64,000 bases of DNA from Stenotrophomonas sp. SAM-B (GTDB lineage Bacteria; Pseudomonadota; Gammaproteobacteria; Xanthomonadales; Xanthomonadaceae): the NCBI RefSeq assembly GCF_013387485.1, contig NZ_JABBXB010000002.1, forward strand, positions 62,001-126,000. The letters run 5' to 3'. A program made the position numbers and the translations under genes. The notes beneath the pieces are model-generated. The model searched no databases and was not told the origin of the DNA. It was given only the letters and a program-made list of their open reading frames with translations. Shown here piece after piece: positions 32,471 to 40,337 of the stretch; positions within the stretch are counted from its first letter, which is position 1; each line of letters starts with the position of its first letter.

Positions 32471-34609
32471 TCAGAAGGAGTACGCAGCTTGCACGTAGAC
32501 GCGGCGTGGTTCACCCGGGAAGTGGCCGGTGCGCTCGGTGAAGCCACTGGCTGCATAGACCTTGTCGAACAGGTTTTTGACGTTGGCCTGGAACTGCCAC
32601 TGCTGCCACTGCGTCTTCCAGCTCATGTCGAACACGGTGTACGGCTTTACCCGTTGGCCATCCAGGCTGACGCGCTCATCCACGTAATCGGCACCGAAGC
32701 CGATGGCGGAACGGATCGCCGGCAGGTCGTAGCGTGTCCACAGGCCGAGCTTGTTCTGCGGCGCATTGGCGAAGCGGTCACCGGAGGCATTGGTGATGCC
32801 GTTGCTGCCGGCATCCTTCACCCGCGCATCGTTGTAGGCGTAGGTCAGGTTGAGTACCCAGCGTTCGGTGACATCGGCCAGCAGATCCAGCTCCATGCCG
32901 GTACTGCGCACCAGGCCCAGGGCGGCCAGTTGGTTGACGCCGTCCACGATCTCGCCGGTGGCCTGCACGATATTGCTGCGGTCGATCCGGTACGCGGCCA
33001 GGTTCAGGGTCACACGCTCGGCCAGCAGGGATTTCAAACCGACTTCCCATTGTCTGCTGCGCTCGGCATCGAACGGTCCGCCCGACTCGGCGCTCTGGTT
33101 GGCCGCGCTCTGGGGCATGAAGCCGCTGGCGATGTTGGCGTAGACATTGACGCCTTCCAGCACGGTATACGTGCTGCCCAGCCGCCAGCTGATGTCGTTG
33201 CCGTCCACGCGGGTGTCGGCAATGCGGTCATCGTCCTTGAACCCATCCCAGCGCAGTCCGGCCAGCACATGCCAGCGCGGGGTCAGCGTCAGTTCGTCCT
33301 GCAGGTAGCCGCCATAGCGCTTGCTACGCGTGCTCGTGCTGCGCCAGGGCAGGGTGGCCAGGTTGTAGTCGCGCCACGAACTTGCGCCATATGCCGGGTT
33401 GAACAGGTCGATGCCCGGCACCGGGCCGGCACCCCGCGCCAGGTCGGCGCTGTTGGCCGTCTGCGCGGTGAAGTCGGCATCCTGCTGGTACACATCGGCG
33501 CCGAACAGCACCTTGTGCTCGATGTTGCCGGTGCTGACGCGCCACACCGCGTTGCCGTTGGCGGTAAATGCATCGTTGTCGCGGATCTGGTTACGCAGCT
33601 GGCGTGTCATCCATTCGGGCACGCCGTCGCGGTTGCGGTCGATCAGGCCCATCGGCTCGTGGTAGATCTGGTGTTCGTTGTTCTCGAACCAGCGTGCACC
33701 CACATCCACATCGAGGTTGCTGCTGGGCGAGAAGCGATACTGCGCCAACGCGACCTTGGCCCGCATGTCGAGAAAGTCGGTGGCTTCGTTGTGGTTCCAG
33801 CGACGGTCGGTCAGAAAACTGCCGTTGTCGTCCACCGGCACGCCACGCAGGCGGTTGCCGCCCAGGTTCTGGGTGATGTCGGTGAACTGCAGGGTCAACT
33901 CGCCGGTATCGCCCACGTCGAAGGCGAGCGACGCATCACCAATCACGCTTTCGCTGTCCGCGTTCCAGCGCACGCCCTGTTCGGTGTCGCCGTACAGCCC
34001 GGCGCGGTAGCGCACGCTGCCAGCGGTGTTCATCGGCCCGGTGGCCTCGATCGACGCAGCCCGGAAATCGTTGTTGCCGGCCTGCAGTTCAATGCGGCGC
34101 TCGGGGGTGGCTTTGGGCTTGCGCGTCACGTAGTTGATGACGCCTCCTGCATCGCCGCCGCCATACAGGGCACCGGCCGGTCCCTTCAGGACTTCCACGC
34201 GCTCGATGTTGAACAGCTGCGGCACCGAAAAGCCGGCATAGGGGTCGCCGCGCACGCCGTCATACAGGACGTTTTCCTGCCGGAAGCCGCGCAGGGTCAC
34301 GCCCGCATAGCTGAAAAAACTGATGCCGCTGATGCTGCGGTACAGGTCAGTGATCTGGCGGGCCGCCTGGTCTTCAATCAGCTCACGCGGCACCACCTGG
34401 ATGGACTGCGGCACCAGCGCCAACGGCGTGTCCGTACGCGTGCCCACCGTGGCGTCGTCCACGCGGTAGAGGGTCTGGGCGCGCCCGAGCACCTGCACGG
34501 CGTCCAGCTGGCGCACATCGGGCGAGGGGGGAGGGGCCGCATGGGCCGAAGCGCAGGCCAAGGTCAGGGCCAGGCCCAGGGCAGAGAGACGAAGCGATGG
34601 GCGGGTCAT
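32471..34609 (-). CDS. TonB-dependent siderophore receptor
   Basis: 712 aa with a signal peptide (LSALGLALTLACASAHA). The plug domain shows PLALVPQSIQVVPRELI, GVTLRGFRQENVLYDGVRG and VEVLKGPAGALYGGGDAGGVINYVTRKP, the pattern of ferric hydroxamate/pyoverdine-type receptors. The barrel ends in YVQAAYSF with a terminal Phe, as required for outer-membrane assembly. It imports a ferric siderophore with TonB energy. A Fur-like box lies 23-41 nt upstream. First gene of the iron operon with PepSY and small membrane proteins. The substrate cannot be told from sequence. Confidence 0.93.
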   Translation of the reverse strand: MTRPSLRLSALGLALTLACASAHAAPPPSPDVRQLDAVQVLGRAQTLYRVDDATVGTRTDTPLALVPQSIQVVPRELIEDQAARQITDLYRSISGISFFSYAGVTLRGFRQENVLYDGVRGDPYAGFSVPQLFNIERVEVLKGPAGALYGGGDAGGVINYVTRKPKATPERRIELQAGNNDFRAASIEATGPMNTAGSVRYRAGLYGDTEQGVRWNADSESVIGDASLAFDVGDTGELTLQFTDITQNLGGNRLRGVPVDDNGSFLTDRRWNHNEATDFLDMRAKVALAQYRFSPSSNLDVDVGARWFENNEHQIYHEPMGLIDRNRDGVPEWMTRQLRNQIRDNDAFTANGNAVWRVSTGNIEHKVLFGADVYQQDADFTAQTANSADLARGAGPVPGIDLFNPAYGASSWRDYNLATLPWRSTSTRSKRYGGYLQDELTLTPRWHVLAGLRWDGFKDDDRIADTRVDGNDISWRLGSTYTVLEGVNVYANIASGFMPQSAANQSAESGGPFDAERSRQWEVGLKSLLAERVTLNLAAYRIDRSNIVQATGEIVDGVNQLAALGLVRSTGMELDLLADVTERWVLNLTYAYNDARVKDAGSNGITNASGDRFANAPQNKLGLWTRYDLPAIRSAIGFGADYVDERVSLDGQRVKPYTVFDMSWKTQWQQWQFQANVKNLFDKVYAASGFTERTGHFPGEPRRVYVQAAYSF

Positions 34610-34631
34610 CGGGCGCGGGGAGGGATTAGGT

Positions 34632-34650
34632 GCGAATGAGAAATATTAAC
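34632..34650 (-). promoter_or_regulatory. Possible Fur box upstream of the siderophore receptor
   Basis: Read on the minus strand, GTTAATATTTCTCATTCGC agrees with the classic 19-bp Fur consensus at 12 positions. It sits 23-41 nt upstream of the receptor ATG, a usual place for iron repression. Confidence 0.5.
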
Positions 34651-34702
34651 ATGTAGGGCGAGTGAGGGAGGGTGGTTCGACCAGAGATCCGGGCTGCCTG
34701 GC

Positions 34703-35134
34703 TCATGCGTCCCGTTGCATGAGGTCTGGGTCACGCGCGCCAAAGCGATTCGATCCCGGCGTGGGAGGAAGCAGCATCAGCGGGAAGAACACGAACACGC
34801 CCAACGGCACAAGGACGAGAAGCGCCAGCCAACCGGATTCGTCGATATCGTGAAGCCGTCGGATCGTGACGGCAATCAGGGGAATCACCAGGACGGGGGC
34901 CAGCAGCGCCGCCAGCACCATGCCCGCAATGACCCATGCGGCACTGTAGGTCCACATCATCAAGGCGTAGCAACCGCCAAGCGCGCTGAAGGCAAGCAGC
35001 GCGAACGCCCAGAATTCCCTGCGGCTGGCGCGCCCGGAGAACGTGCTGTAGCGCCTCAGCGGGAGAAGTGCCAGTGCGATGTCGCGGGTCATGCCCGGCC
35101 GGCGGAGAGGTGCGGTGGAAAAGATCGATGTCAT
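34703..35134 (-). CDS. DUF805 membrane protein
   Basis: About 143 aa from the ATG at 35134; the frame is open to 35251 and another start exists at 35092, none with a clear ribosome site. LRRYSTFSGRASRREFWAFALL, LIAVTIRRLHDIDESGWLAL and FPLMLLPPTPGSNRFG are the three DUF805 signatures, with four membrane helices. Function of the family is unknown. Confidence 0.85.
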   Translation of the reverse strand: MTSIFSTAPLRRPGMTRDIALALLPLRRYSTFSGRASRREFWAFALLAFSALGGCYALMMWTYSAAWVIAGMVLAALLAPVLVIPLIAVTIRRLHDIDESGWLALLVLVPLGVFVFFPLMLLPPTPGSNRFGARDPDLMQRDA

Positions 35135-35417
35135 GCGGGCTTCATCCAAATGGCCTGTCGGCGACACGGCATCGCGCAGATACGTGCTGTCGCTTGCCTT
35201 GGGGACAGGTTCTGCGACGCCCAAGGCGGTGCTTGCCCGGTTGTATAGCATGGTGAATTCCAGTGACTGCTGAACTGCCCTGCGGTGGTAGGGGCGCCTC
35301 GGTGTCCGGCTCGACGGCCCGCTGTGATGCAGGGGCTCACACGCTGTACGCGCGGCGTTGATCCCGCCTCACGCACTCTGGCGCATTCGTCACTCTGCGA
35401 GATCGCAGGACAGCGCC

Positions 35418-36329
35418 ATGGCCGATCGGGCTCCTGATCGTTTGGATGTGATCATCATCGGCGGCAGCTACGCCGGCATGTCCGCAGCGCTGCAGCTGGT
35501 CCGCGCCCGGCGCAAGGTGTTGATCATCGACGGGGGAAAACCGCGCAACCGGAATGCGCGCGTCGCCCATGGGTTCCTCGGCAGGGAAGGCCTGCCGCCG
35601 GCGGACATTGCCTCCCAGGCCCGCGACGAACTGCTGCGCTATCCCACCCTGACGTGGCTCACCGATACAGCGGTGTCGGCACAGGTGATCGATGACGGCG
35701 GGAGCTTCCAGGTCAATGTCGAAGAGGGCCAGACCTTCGTGGCGGATCGAGTGATCCTGGCCCACGGGGTGACCGACGACCTGCCCGACATCGACGGCAT
35801 CGGCGAACGCTGGGGCAGGAGCGTTTTTCATTGCCCGTACTGCCACGGCTACGAGGTGTTCGAAGGGCGAATCGGTGTGATTGGCTGCGCGAAGGATGGC
35901 GGCGCGGCCCAGGCCCTGTTGCTCTGCGACTGGGGTCGGATCACGCTGTTCTGCAGCGAGGCATCCGCCAGGATCGATGCAGAGCAGCATGCACGGCTGG
36001 AGGAGTGCGGCGTCGTGATCGAATCGGCGCGGGTGACGCGCGTGGAAGACACCGCCACGGTGGTGCTCGCCGATGGGCGGCGGGTGGAGGTGGATGCGCT
36101 CTTCATCTCGCCGCATTCGCGGCTGTCCACGGATCTCGCCGGGCAGCTGGGCTGCGAATTGAAGGATGGCGGCTGCATCACCACCGATTCGGCCAAACAG
36201 ACCACGGTGCCGGGCGTGTTTGCCTGCGGCGATGCGGCCCGGATGGCGGGCAGCATCGCGTTGGCAGTGGGCGAGGGCGCGCTGGCAGGTGTAGCGGTGC
36301 ACCACTCGCTGATGGGGTTGCTGGAGTAG
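35418..36329 (+). CDS. Thioredoxin-reductase-like FAD/NAD(P) oxidoreductase
   Basis: 303 aa from the ATG at 35418. FAD-binding DVIIIGGSYAGMSAALQL at the N-terminus; HCPYCHGYE holds a CxxC redox pair (as in TrxB's CATC); NAD(P)-binding IGVIGCAKDGGAAQALLL; and FACGDAARMAGSI near the C-terminus for FAD. It lacks an obvious thioredoxin partner nearby. It likely reduces a small disulfide or thiol-linked substrate; several homologues act in secondary metabolism. The ATG was chosen because homology starts there. Confidence 0.88.
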   Translation: MADRAPDRLDVIIIGGSYAGMSAALQLVRARRKVLIIDGGKPRNRNARVAHGFLGREGLPPADIASQARDELLRYPTLTWLTDTAVSAQVIDDGGSFQVNVEEGQTFVADRVILAHGVTDDLPDIDGIGERWGRSVFHCPYCHGYEVFEGRIGVIGCAKDGGAAQALLLCDWGRITLFCSEASARIDAEQHARLEECGVVIESARVTRVEDTATVVLADGRRVEVDALFISPHSRLSTDLAGQLGCELKDGGCITTDSAKQTTVPGVFACGDAARMAGSIALAVGEGALAGVAVHHSLMGLLE

Positions 36330-36346
36330 CCGGTGCTCGAACCCGC

Positions 36347-36748
36347 TCAGCCGGCGGGGGGAATCAGCTCGGCGGGGAGCAGGACCTGCACGGGGAGACG
36401 CTGCGTGTTTCCAGGTGCAGGCGTGTAGCGCTCCACGAAGAAGCCACGCGCAACGATCGGTGCTACGGGATCATTCTCCGCGCAATCCGTGCACTCCGCG
36501 CTGATGACGGTGCCCGTGCTGTCGATCCGGACCGCGTAGGTCTTGTTCCAGGGAACGGCCTGCCTGTTCATTTCAGGCGGCACGATGATGTCCATGCCGG
36601 CGGCTTCGGCGAGGGGAAGGGACGTCGCGTGGTCATAGATCCAGTAGTCGCGGAGCTCCTTCGTGCCCTTCAGAACGGGACCGTCGCTGGCCGCGGCGGC
36701 AGGTACGAGGGCGGCGCCCACGAGCAATAGCAGGATGTGTCGATTCAT
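36347..36748 (-). CDS. Periplasmic protein of unknown function, possibly TonB C-terminal-like
   Basis: 133 aa; AAGGAG lies 9 nt before the ATG. Signal peptide HILLLLVGAALVPAAAA. The mature part has a short CTDC motif (SAECTDCAEND) and ends in PVQVLLPAEL, with a spacing that recalls the small periplasmic TonB-box-like domains, but I cannot assign the family. Convergent with the oxidoreductase. Confidence 0.6.
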   Translation of the reverse strand: MNRHILLLLVGAALVPAAAASDGPVLKGTKELRDYWIYDHATSLPLAEAAGMDIIVPPEMNRQAVPWNKTYAVRIDSTGTVISAECTDCAENDPVAPIVARGFFVERYTPAPGNTQRLPVQVLLPAELIPPAG

Positions 36749-36891
36749 TTCAGGCGCTCCTTATCTGACTGCCGGTCCGCCGTGACGGCAATGACAGTGC
36801 CGTCCTGGCGGGCATCACTCGCGTCGAGTGTGTTGATCCTACTGAAGGCACACCGGTCCAAAATGTCAGAAAAGTCTGAAATCACGATTTG

Positions 36892-36914
36892 AATGTAACA
36901 ACGGATGTTACATT
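36892..36914. promoter_or_regulatory. Perfect inverted repeat upstream of methyltransferase (operator)
   Basis: AATGTAAC and GTTACATT, 8-bp arms separated by 7 bp, centred 37 bp upstream of the ATG at 36940. Shape and AT-rich sequence fit a TetR/GntR-type operator in a promoter; no such regulator is next to it. Confidence 0.6.
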
Positions 36915-36939
36915 TAAGACCCCAAGGTCTGGTGGTCGC

Positions 36940-37626
36940 ATGTCCTTCTCTGATCCCGATGCCGTCGCCCAATACGCCGACAATCTGGTTCGCCAGGTGC
37001 CCGGCGTTCACGCGCTGCACCAGATGACCCACGTCCTGCTGGCCGAACACGTGCCAGCGCAGGGTCGCGTATTGGTCCTGGGGGCGGGCGGTGGCATGGA
37101 GCTGAGGGCATTCGCAGAAGCGAGTCCCAGCTGGTGCTTCACCGGCGTGGATCCCTCCGCCGAGATGCTAGGGCTGGCGAAGCGTACGCTGGGAGTCGAG
37201 CTGTCCGCCCGCGTGGACCTCATCGAAGGCTATATCGACAGCGCGCCGGATATCGCGTTCGATGGCGCCACCTGCTTGCTGACGCTGCATTTCCTGTCAG
37301 CGGAAGAGCGTCTGCAGACGCTGTGCGCACTGAAGCGTCGCCTCAAGCCAGGTGCACCATTGATCATCGCGCACCACAGCGTGCCGAGCGATCCGTTGGA
37401 GAAACACAGGTGGTTCCAGCGCTGGGCTGCGTTCGTAGCGGCGCGCGGTCTGCTGGGAGAGACGGCAGCTGCACGTGCCGACAGCATCGCCAATCGGCTG
37501 CCCACGTTGTCGCCGGAGCAGGAGGTCGCGATGCTGGAGGAAGCGGGATTCGAGCGGCCGGGTCTGTTCTATGCCGCGCTGTCATTCCGAGGTTGGGTGG
37601 CGTATGCCGGCGATGCACACGGCTAG
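36940..37626 (+). CDS. SAM-dependent methyltransferase
   Basis: 228 aa. Class I Rossmann fold: motif I VLVLGAGGGMELRAFA, acidic loop CFTGVDPSAEMLGLAKR, and the later strand GATCLLTLHFLSAEERLQTL with KRRLKPGAPLIIAHHS. It starts at the ATG at 36940, behind the palindrome. The substrate is not evident; such stand-alone proteins methylate small molecules. The gene ends before a bidirectional terminator. Confidence 0.85.
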   Translation: MSFSDPDAVAQYADNLVRQVPGVHALHQMTHVLLAEHVPAQGRVLVLGAGGGMELRAFAEASPSWCFTGVDPSAEMLGLAKRTLGVELSARVDLIEGYIDSAPDIAFDGATCLLTLHFLSAEERLQTLCALKRRLKPGAPLIIAHHSVPSDPLEKHRWFQRWAAFVAARGLLGETAAARADSIANRLPTLSPEQEVAMLEEAGFERPGLFYAALSFRGWVAYAGDAHG

Positions 37627-37629
37627 CCT

Positions 37630-37669
37630 CCCACTGCTCTCTGCCCGGGTCGGGCCAGAGAGCGGTGGG
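37630..37669. terminator. Bidirectional terminator between methyltransferase and CsbD gene
   Basis: An 18-nt arm ending GCCCG and a 19-nt arm starting CGGGC form a stem with one bulge, one G:T pair and a GT-rich loop. It lies between the convergent stops at 37626 and 37678. Confidence 0.65.
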
Positions 37670-37677
37670 GTCAAGAC

Positions 37678-37848
37678 TCAGCGGCGAGCGTCATCCCGCG
37701 CCTTGCCCACGTCGCTTTGGACTTCGCCAACACCCTTCTGGATCTTGCCTTCCACTTCCTTCGTCTTGTCGCCGGTGACCTTGCCCACGACTTCTTTTAC
37801 GGTGCCCTTGACCTGGTTCTTGGCGCCTTCAGTGCGATTCTTGTCCAT
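37678..37848 (-). CDS. CsbD-family stress protein
   Basis: 56 aa from the ATG at 37848, with GGAG 8 nt upstream. NRTEGAKNQVKGTVKEVVGKVTGDK and KTKEVEGKIQKGVGEVQ show the CsbD-repeat pattern of small, highly charged, helical general-stress proteins. In B. subtilis csbD is a SigB target; the stressosome module 17 kb away makes a stress role here natural, although they are not linked. Confidence 0.9.
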   Translation of the reverse strand: MDKNRTEGAKNQVKGTVKEVVGKVTGDKTKEVEGKIQKGVGEVQSDVGKARDDARR

Positions 37849-37995
37849 GGTTGACTCCACGATTGGTTAGAGAGACGGCCCGTGTTGCTGGGCATCTCCA
37901 CCCTGACGGGAAGGCGGTGGCGCGAAGGTGAAATCCGCCGCGCGCGCGGAATCCGTTCAAGAGCCGGAAAGGTTGACGCTCACGCGCGCTGCACG

Positions 37996-38739
37996 TCATT
38001 CATCCGCATCGCGCTCGTCCCCTCCATCGCCGTCCCACTCCTGCGCCTCGGCGATTCCTGCTGCGGCATCCGGATCGACAGGTTCCAGCAGCGTGTAATC
38101 GTCGCGCGCGGGATCGCGGAAGGCACGGCTCACGGGATACGCCTCCAAGGCCGGCCTGGACGCTCGGGCACTCAACGCCGCGGGCGTTTTGAAAGCACCG
38201 CTGAGCCAGTCAAGCGCCGTACCGGCATCGATGAAGATCGGTCCATCCGGGGTCAGTGGCGAAGGGATCGCGGTGTTGGGGCCGGTCAATACGGTGAAGC
38301 TGTCCAGCTGCTGGCCGTCGTCGCCTTCCCAGTGCTCCCAGAGACCCGCCGCCAGCAGGGCCAGGCCATCGCTGCGCTGCACGAACAGCGGCCACGGCGG
38401 TCGGCGCTGCCGGTCCCATTTGTAATAGCCGCTCAGGGGCAGCACGCACGGGCGCTGCGCCCACGCCTGCGCGTAGATGCGGCTGCGGGGCGCGCGATCC
38501 AGGCGGGCGGTGACGGTCGTGTAGGGCGTGGCCGGTTCCTTGGACCAGCGCGGCACCAGGCCCCACACCATGTCGGCCACCGCGATCGAACCATCGTGGT
38601 CACGCGCGAGCACGGTCGCGATGCCGGCCTTGCCGATGTTGTAGTGGTCCGGCGCGGTCGCCAGCGCGCGTGCCAATGCGGCGGGAAGCCCGTCTGGCAG
38701 GGAGGCGGTATCCGCGATGGCTTGGGCGAATCGACGCAT
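37996..38739 (-). CDS. SRAP (YedK/HMCES) paralogue with catalytic residues replaced
   Basis: 247 aa. The fold is clear from MRRFAQAIAD, DHYNIGKAG, VWGLVPRW, TARLDRAPRSRI, LPLSGYYKWDR and AYPVSRAFRDP. In active SRAP proteins the start is MCGRF, and Cys2, Asn75, Glu105 and His160 (E. coli YedK numbering) bind abasic DNA. Here Cys2 is Arg, the Asn is Thr77, the Glu is Lys107, and the His region reads IPSPL. So it cannot form the usual thiazolidine link. It may bind DNA without crosslinking. It ends up next to the CDF gene with a 23-nt gap. Confidence 0.82.
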   Translation of the reverse strand: MRRFAQAIADTASLPDGLPAALARALATAPDHYNIGKAGIATVLARDHDGSIAVADMVWGLVPRWSKEPATPYTTVTARLDRAPRSRIYAQAWAQRPCVLPLSGYYKWDRQRRPPWPLFVQRSDGLALLAAGLWEHWEGDDGQQLDSFTVLTGPNTAIPSPLTPDGPIFIDAGTALDWLSGAFKTPAALSARASRPALEAYPVSRAFRDPARDDYTLLEPVDPDAAAGIAEAQEWDGDGGDERDADE

Positions 38740-38762
38740 GCGTGGTGCAGTGTCCAGTGTGC

Positions 38763-39722
38763 TCAGTTGTCGGGATGCGGCTCCCCGAGCGCCGCACGTC
38801 GTGCCTGGAACACCTCCGGCGTCTGTGGCTTGACGAACAACGCCACCAGCTCGGGGTACTCGGCCTTCACCGCCTTCTCGATCCGCGTGATGCACGCCTC
38901 GATCTGCGGCGTGGTGCGATCATCTTCGAATTCCGCACTCAGCATCGCCACGACCTGGTCCGGGCCCATCTGCATCGTGGTCACGCCATTGGCGCGTCGC
39001 AGATCGGCATCGGAGGTGGCCACGGCGAGGATGCGCTTGGCCACGCTCGGGTGCGCCGGCTCGCCCACCAGCAGGCCCTTGGTTTCGCGGGCGAGCAGGA
39101 AGGCGGTGACGGCCAGCACGCCGGCGATGCAGAGCGAGGCCACGCCATCCAGGATCGGCATCTCCAGCATCTGCGCGGCGAGCAGGCCGACCAGCGCGAA
39201 GCCCAGGCCGAGCAGGGCGGCGCTGTCTTCCAGCAGCACGGTGAACGTCGAGGGATCCTTGCTGCGGCGGAAGGCTTCGAAGTAGCCCAGCGAACCCTTG
39301 GTGGCGCGGAACTCGCGCAGCGCGATCCACCACGAGGTGCCCTCGAACACGATCGAGACGCCGAGCACGATGTAGCTGATCAGATGGTTGGTGGCCGGCT
39401 CGGGATTGCGGATGTGCTGGATGCCTTCGTACGCCGATACACCGGCGCCGGCCGCGAACACCAGCAGCGCCACGATGAAGCTCCAGAAGTACAACTCGCG
39501 CCCGTAGCCGAAGGGATGCAGGGTGTCCGGCTTCTGCTCCGCGCGGCGCAGGCCATACAACAGCAGCAGCTCGTTGATGGTGTCCACCAGGGAGTGGACG
39601 CCCTCGCTGAGCATGGCCGAACTGCCGGAGATGCCGGCAGCGACGAACTTGGCGATGGCGATGGCGAGGTTGCCGGCGAGGGCGGCATAGATGACGAGAC
39701 GGGAGCCAGTCGGCTTGGCCAT
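38763..39722 (-). CDS. Cation diffusion facilitator (CDF) transporter
   Basis: 319 aa from the ATG at 39722 (the frame is open 14 codons further). The CDF motif is SSAMLSEGVHSLVDTINELL, with H and D of the metal site in the second helix; further helices include FIVALLVFAAGAGVSAY, ISYIVLGVSIVFEGTSWWI and FALVGLLAAQMLEMPILDGVASL. A cytoplasmic C-terminal domain follows. Exports divalent metal (Zn, Mn or Fe) from the cytosol in exchange for protons. Substrate not predictable. Confidence 0.88.
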   Translation of the reverse strand: MAKPTGSRLVIYAALAGNLAIAIAKFVAAGISGSSAMLSEGVHSLVDTINELLLLYGLRRAEQKPDTLHPFGYGRELYFWSFIVALLVFAAGAGVSAYEGIQHIRNPEPATNHLISYIVLGVSIVFEGTSWWIALREFRATKGSLGYFEAFRRSKDPSTFTVLLEDSAALLGLGFALVGLLAAQMLEMPILDGVASLCIAGVLAVTAFLLARETKGLLVGEPAHPSVAKRILAVATSDADLRRANGVTTMQMGPDQVVAMLSAEFEDDRTTPQIEACITRIEKAVKAEYPELVALFVKPQTPEVFQARRAALGEPHPDN

Positions 39723-39810
39723 GGCGGTCGGCGGGAGCGGGGAGGGTGCGCGCATCATCGCCAACGGCGCGTCCCGGGCGCGTGCACGCGGCCGACCGCG
39801 CCCGCTGCGC

Positions 39811-40191
39811 TCAGAGCAGCGACCGCACCGAACTCACCAGCTGCTTGAGCGTGAAGGGCTTGCGCAGCAGTTTGATGTCGTCGCTGCGGAAATCGGGACG
39901 GGCACCCGCAGCCCCGGCGTAGCCGGTGACCAGCAGGATGGGCATGGCCGGGTGCAGCGTGGTGGCGATGGTGGCCAGGTCGCGGCCATCCATGCCGGGC
40001 AGGCCGACGTCCGATACCAGCAGATCGAACGGGCCGTCGCGCTTGAGGCACCCCAGCGCGGTCTCGGCGTCGGCGACGTCGAGGACATCGAAGCCGTCGT
40101 CGCTGAGGATGTCCTTGGTCATCTCCCGGATCGGTGCGTCGTCTTCAACCAGCAGGACGCGGCATCGCGGGTGGGTACGGGCAGCACTCAT
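39811..40191 (-). CDS. Stand-alone response regulator receiver
   Basis: 126 aa from the ATG at 40191. Receiver domain only: acidic pair in VLLVEDDAPI, phosphoacceptor D61 in LLVSDVGLPGMDG, Thr in ILLVTGYAG and Lys in LLRKPFTLKQL. No output domain. It is separated by about 147 bp from the hybrid kinase gene and could be its phosphate acceptor. Confidence 0.88.
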   Translation of the reverse strand: MSAARTHPRCRVLLVEDDAPIREMTKDILSDDGFDVLDVADAETALGCLKRDGPFDLLVSDVGLPGMDGRDLATIATTLHPAMPILLVTGYAGAAGARPDFRSDDIKLLRKPFTLKQLVSSVRSLL

Positions 40192-40337
40192 TGCGGGTGG
40201 AGATCCTCGTGGCGTGCAGCCACCTGTGCGGATCTCCACCTTAGCGCCCGTGCGTGTTAGCCGGCCGTGCATCGCACGCCTGCCCGGCGTCATGACGGCC
40301 GGGAGCGCCTGTCAGGGTTCCCGCCTGGCTCGGGGCC

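Noticed and set aside
32444..34639. 731-codon open frame on the plus strand opposite the siderophore receptor
   Set aside because: It is the antisense shadow of a GC-rich receptor gene whose motifs, signal peptide and terminal Phe are clear; the plus-strand product has no family signature.
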